The notes beneath the pieces were generated by a model. That model had not been told where the DNA came from, searched no databases, and saw only the letters and a list, made by a program, of their open reading frames with translations. Of a DNA stretch of 9,265 nt, positions 7,282 to 9,265 are shown in pieces. How positions within the stretch are numbered: position 1 is the stretch's first letter; every line of letters begins with the position of its first letter. This DNA is from Deltaproteobacteria bacterium. Lineage in GTDB: Bacteria > Desulfobacterota > GWC2-55-46 > DRQE01. The stretch covers positions 1 through 9,265 of the forward strand of contig JACRCB010000065.1 of the NCBI GenBank assembly GCA_016219165.1, read 5' to 3'. A program made the position numbers and the translations under genes.

Positions 7282-8357
7282 CCAATCCCCACCGGCAGGT
7301 ATACGCCCACCTTCGTCCCTTTGCCGGGGGTGGAATCTATCCTCAAAAACCCCCCGTGTTCCTGTATAATCCTGTACGAGATTGGAAGGCCGAGTCCGCT
7401 TCCGCCCCGCTTTGTGGTGAAAAACGGCGTAAACACCCTCTCGGTATCATCCTTTGATATTCCGCAGCCCGTATCCGCGACCTCGATTTCCGCGAATTTC
7501 GCCTCTTTCGATCCTCTTTCAACCATGTGGAACTCGGTTATCATGCGGGTTACGACCCTTACCTCTCCCTCTTTTTCCCCAACCGCCTCGCGGCCGTTTT
7601 TTATGAGGTTTAAAAATACCTGGGTAAGTCCGTTTTCATCCCCCACAACCGGTGGAAGGGACGGGTCGTAGGCCTTTATAATCGGCGGCCCCTCTTCTTC
7701 CTTCAAGAGGAGTATCACGGCGTCGAGTATCTTATGTATGTTTAAGTTTCTCTTCCTGAGTTTTGCGGGTTTTGTGAAATCTAACATCTCCTTTACGGTG
7801 GAGTTCAGCCTGTCCGCCTCTTTTATAATCACGCCGGTGTATTCCTTGAGCCCCTCATCCTTCAGTTTCCTCGAAAGAAGCTGGGCCGCGCCCCTTATGC
7901 CGCCCAGAGGGTTCCTCACCTCGTGCGCGAGGTTTGCCGCAAATGTGCCGATATAGGCGAGGCGTTCTTTTCTCAATGATTCGCTCTCGAGGGATTTTAT
8001 CCCGGAAAGGTCTTTTACGAGAGAGATAACGCCGGTCGAGTTACCCTCGGGGTCGATTACATGCATCGTGGATACGCCGACCGGAAGGGGAGGGGAGAGG
8101 CGGCGGTGGAGAAGCCCCTCGTAATCTGAAAAGACCTTGCCCTCGCCGAACGTTTTTTCAAAGGCGTCTACAAGCCATCCGTCCCTTGTAAACACCTCTC
8201 TGATGTTTTTCCCCACCGCATGCCCTCTGGAAAATTCCGTCATCCTTTCCATCGCCTGGTTAAAGACGGAGATATCCATCGAAGCGGCGGCGCAGACGAC
8301 GCCCACGTTTAAATTTTCGATTATGTTTTCGTAGATTGAATTTTCCCCGCGCCCCAT
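7278..8357 (-). CDS. Cytoplasmic PAS sensor histidine kinase, NtrB-like
   Basis: Sensor kinase that should phosphorylate the adjacent response regulator. The 359 residues have no membrane segment or signal peptide. A PAS domain (about 5-120) is followed by a HisKA dimerisation domain with H145 in AHEVRNP (144-150), then an HATPase domain with N254 in NLIKNGREA (250-258), DTGCGI (295-300), FTPFFTTK (309-316) and GGSGLGLPIS (318-327). This domain order and length are those of NtrB (GlnL), which senses P-II protein. Other soluble PAS kinases share the layout, so the input is not proven. The ATG at 8357 lacks a strong ribosome site (AGGCAG lies 2 nt upstream) and a 17-nt palindrome sits just before it, so translation or transcription start may be controlled there. 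First gene of a three-gene chain coupled by ATGA overlaps. Confidence 0.93.
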   Translation of the reverse strand: MGRGENSIYENIIENLNVGVVCAAASMDISVFNQAMERMTEFSRGHAVGKNIREVFTRDGWLVDAFEKTFGEGKVFSDYEGLLHRRLSPPLPVGVSTMHVIDPEGNSTGVISLVKDLSGIKSLESESLRKERLAYIGTFAANLAHEVRNPLGGIRGAAQLLSRKLKDEGLKEYTGVIIKEADRLNSTVKEMLDFTKPAKLRKRNLNIHKILDAVILLLKEEEGPPIIKAYDPSLPPVVGDENGLTQVFLNLIKNGREAVGEKEGEVRVVTRMITEFHMVERGSKEAKFAEIEVADTGCGISKDDTERVFTPFFTTKRGGSGLGLPISYRIIQEHGGFLRIDSTPGKGTKVGVYLPVGIG

Positions 8358-8360
8358 ATC

Positions 8361-8377
8361 TGCCTAAATATTAGGCA
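8361..8377. promoter_or_regulatory. 17-nt palindrome abutting the kinase start codon
   Basis: TGCCTAA (8361-8367) and TTAGGCA (8371-8377) are perfect 7-bp inverted arms separated by ATA. It ends 3 bp before the kinase ATG, so it could be an operator for autoregulation or an RNA hairpin hiding the weak ribosome site. Confidence 0.45.
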
Positions 8378-8391
8378 TGATACCAATATGC

Positions 8392-8423
8392 GGGGGAAAA
8401 GGCAAGGGGAAAGGGGGGAGGGG
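8392..8423 (+). other. Potential G-quadruplex tract
   Basis: Four runs of G lie on the + strand: GGGGG (8392-8396), GGGG (8406-8409), GGGGGG (8413-8418) and GGGG (8420-8423), with loops of 9, 3 and 1 nt. The runs are long enough for a quadruplex even though the first loop is long. The tract sits in the divergent intergenic region about 35 bp upstream of the kinase start. Confidence 0.45.
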
Positions 8424-8491
8424 AAAGCGGAAGATTTCAAAAGATGCCCTCGGATACAAAACAGGTGGAGGTTTCTTTACACCAAATACAA

Positions 8492-8514
8492 CCCTGTCTT
8501 CTGTCTTGACAGGG
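8492..8514. promoter_or_regulatory. Inverted repeat overlapping a TTGACA box
   Basis: CCCTGTC (8492-8498) and GACAGGG (8508-8514) are perfect 7-bp arms around a 9-nt spacer. The right arm overlaps TTGACA (8506-8511), an exact -35 hexamer facing the endonuclease-like gene; the best -10 at usual spacing is the weak TACCCT (8530-8535). A protein bound here could control that gene. Confidence 0.35.
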
Positions 8515-8522
8515 GGGATAGG

Positions 8523-8538
8523 ATTAGGATACCCTAAT
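8523..8538. promoter_or_regulatory. ATTAGG/CCTAAT inverted repeat
   Basis: ATTAGG (8523-8528) and CCTAAT (8533-8538) are 6-bp inverted arms with a 4-nt spacer, covering the likely -10 area of the endonuclease-like gene. The half-site TTAGG/CCTAA is shared with the palindrome beside the kinase start, in the opposite arrangement. Confidence 0.3.
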
Positions 8539-8555
8539 TTTAAGTGGCATCACGA

Positions 8556-8636
8556 ATGAACGTATTAGAAAATTCCCTCCCCTATTATGACAAAGCCAAA
8601 AATAACCGCGCAAAACTACCCGAGAATAACAGATGA
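8556..8636 (+). CDS. Possible 26-codon leader ORF
   Basis: A short ORF (M-N-V-L-E-N-S-L-P-Y-Y-D-K...) starts at 8556, ends with TGA at 8634-8636 and overlaps the first 50 bp of the endonuclease-like gene in another frame. A weak AGTGG lies 8 nt before its ATG. It could be an upstream ORF controlling translation, the remnant of an N-terminus shifted out of frame, or chance. Confidence 0.15.
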   Translation: MNVLENSLPYYDKAKNNRAKLPENNR

Positions 8637-9265
8637 GAAAAGTCGTTATTACGGTTGCCTTGATGACTCAAGTTTGGTGCCCCATAGAAGAAAGATCCCC
8701 GTTGCGGAGCTTGAGAAAATTATACTTTCAGCAATAGAGAATGCAAACAGGAAGTCAAGCCGCGAGGCGCTCCCCATACCCTCGGGCGCAGATGCAGAAG
8801 TTATCGATGATATTTTGATAAAAGAAGGAAAAGGGCTTTTTCAATATTTCAAGAAATATTGCGGCGACCCTGCTGCAACCGCACATCAGTTGAATGGGAA
8901 GTATTACAAAGATGTGGCGATTGAACAGTTTCGCAACAGGACTTTGCAGAAAGAAAGAATGAATTCCGGCTGGCGATATCAGTTCCTCGTTGCTGAGAGC
9001 GCGCGTCATACAAAGAGATTTAAAAGCATATCCGACATAGGCGCTGCGGAAGGAGATTTTAATGCGCAGATTCAATTTTTAGACAAGAGGACAGACATTT
9101 TAAATCTCTTTGTTTCGGTTAAGAATCGTTGCAACACCATGGGCGGGCAGGACTGGCCAAAGGCCATACATGCGTTGGAAAATCACGCGAAAAATGATAA
9201 AAACAGGACAGGGCCGTATTGCTGTATATTCGGCATAGCGATGGATAGAGGCAGTAGATATATTA
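8587..9265 (+). CDS. Putative type II restriction endonuclease (5' part, cut by window end)
   Basis: An open frame of 226 codons runs off the right edge without a stop. It starts at the only ATG after in-frame stops at 8557 and 8566; no clear ribosome site precedes it. The protein is soluble and charged. The stretch S-D-I-G-A-A-E-G-D-F-N-A (149-160), then D170, then S-V-K-N-R (177-181) and G-G-Q-D-W-P-K-A-I (186-194) looks like a PD-(D/E)XK nuclease core: E155 or D157 and D170 as metal ligands, K179 as the catalytic lysine, and a helix carrying Q188/W190. I infer a type II restriction enzyme from this arrangement; the subfamily and target are not recognised. The usual second acid before the lysine appears to be Ser177, as in some divergent families. 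The gene is visibly AT-richer than its neighbours, suggesting horizontal acquisition, and is divergent from the kinase/regulator/methyltransferase operon. Confidence 0.6.
   Translation, partial: MTKPKITAQNYPRITDEKSRYYGCLDDSSLVPHRRKIPVAELEKIILSAIENANRKSSREALPIPSGADAEVIDDILIKEGKGLFQYFKKYCGDPAATAHQLNGKYYKDVAIEQFRNRTLQKERMNSGWRYQFLVAESARHTKRFKSISDIGAAEGDFNAQIQFLDKRTDILNLFVSVKNRCNTMGGQDWPKAIHALENHAKNDKNRTGPYCCIFGIAMDRGSRYI

Larger units (their letters stand above)
8358..8586. other. 229-bp divergent regulatory region
   Basis: Separates the kinase operon (-) from the endonuclease-like gene (+). It contains three inverted repeats, the G-run tract and one TTGACA hexamer. No convincing -10/-35 pair or sigma-54 promoter was found for the kinase operon. 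Composition changes within it, from G/A-rich on the left to AT-rich on the right. Confidence 0.6.

Noticed and set aside
5851..8357. Assigning glnG/glnL (nitrogen control) outright
   Set aside because: Domain layout fits, but no nitrogen gene is adjacent and the NtrC family includes many regulators with other signals.
8377..8559. 60-codon frame on the + strand before the endonuclease-like gene
   Set aside because: Its first third is a Gly/Lys-rich reading of the G-run tract, it begins inside a palindrome, and it has no ribosome site or family resemblance.
8545..8560. Sigma-54-like TGGCAT-N5-ATGAA before the endonuclease-like gene
   Set aside because: The -12 half has GA instead of the nearly invariant GC doublet, so it is not credible without other support.
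8755..9075. 106-codon frame on the - strand at the right end
   Set aside because: Antisense to the endonuclease-like frame, which is longer, runs off the window and has nuclease-like motifs.
1..9265. CRISPR array, tRNA or rRNA genes
   Set aside because: No regularly spaced repeats, tRNA cloverleaf or rRNA-like sequence was seen on either strand.

Overview
The window looks like chromosomal DNA of an uncultured Gram-negative bacterium, perhaps a deltaproteobacterial or Nitrospirota-like lineage. The reasons are separate secD and secF genes, a cytoplasmic NtrB/NtrC-type sigma-54 two-component pair, a bacterial ADP-glucose glycogen synthase, fairly high G+C, and heavy use of ATA (Ile) and AGG (Arg) codons. 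The taxonomic guess rests on codon style and gene content only and is weak.

Left part (1-2546, + strand): secD and secF, the two membrane subunits of the Sec accessory motor, 18 bp apart. The first bases may be the last codons of an upstream gene (yajC would be usual) that overlaps secD as GTGA. A small hairpin with a T-run at 2550-2580 may end transcription between secF and the convergent glgA.

Middle (2580-5854, - strand): glgA, then a 248-bp intergenic region, then a beta-class DNA methyltransferase. The intergenic region holds a GTAG-type REP-like palindrome (4184-4213), a perfectly paired three-way-junction element (4233-4287) and a TATAAT box facing glgA. The methyltransferase carries three perfect 12-bp repeats near its 5' end and has an uncharacterised C-terminal extension of about 150 residues.

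Right part (5851-8357, - strand): a sigma-54 response regulator and its PAS-containing cytoplasmic histidine kinase. Transcription order is kinase, regulator, methyltransferase, and both junctions are 4-bp ATGA overlaps, so the methyltransferase appears translationally coupled to the two-component system.

Far right (8358-9265): a 229-bp divergent intergenic region containing two palindromes with shared TTAGG/CCTAA half-sites, a G-run tract, and a TTGACA box inside an inverted repeat. It is followed by an AT-richer gene on the + strand, cut by the window end, that resembles a type II restriction endonuclease. The most interesting hypothesis is that a kinase/regulator/DNA methyltransferase operon and a divergent endonuclease form a signal-controlled restriction-modification or epigenetic module. 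The sober alternative is an ordinary NtrBC pair followed by an orphan methyltransferase, next to an unrelated acquired restriction gene whose own methylase lies outside the window.
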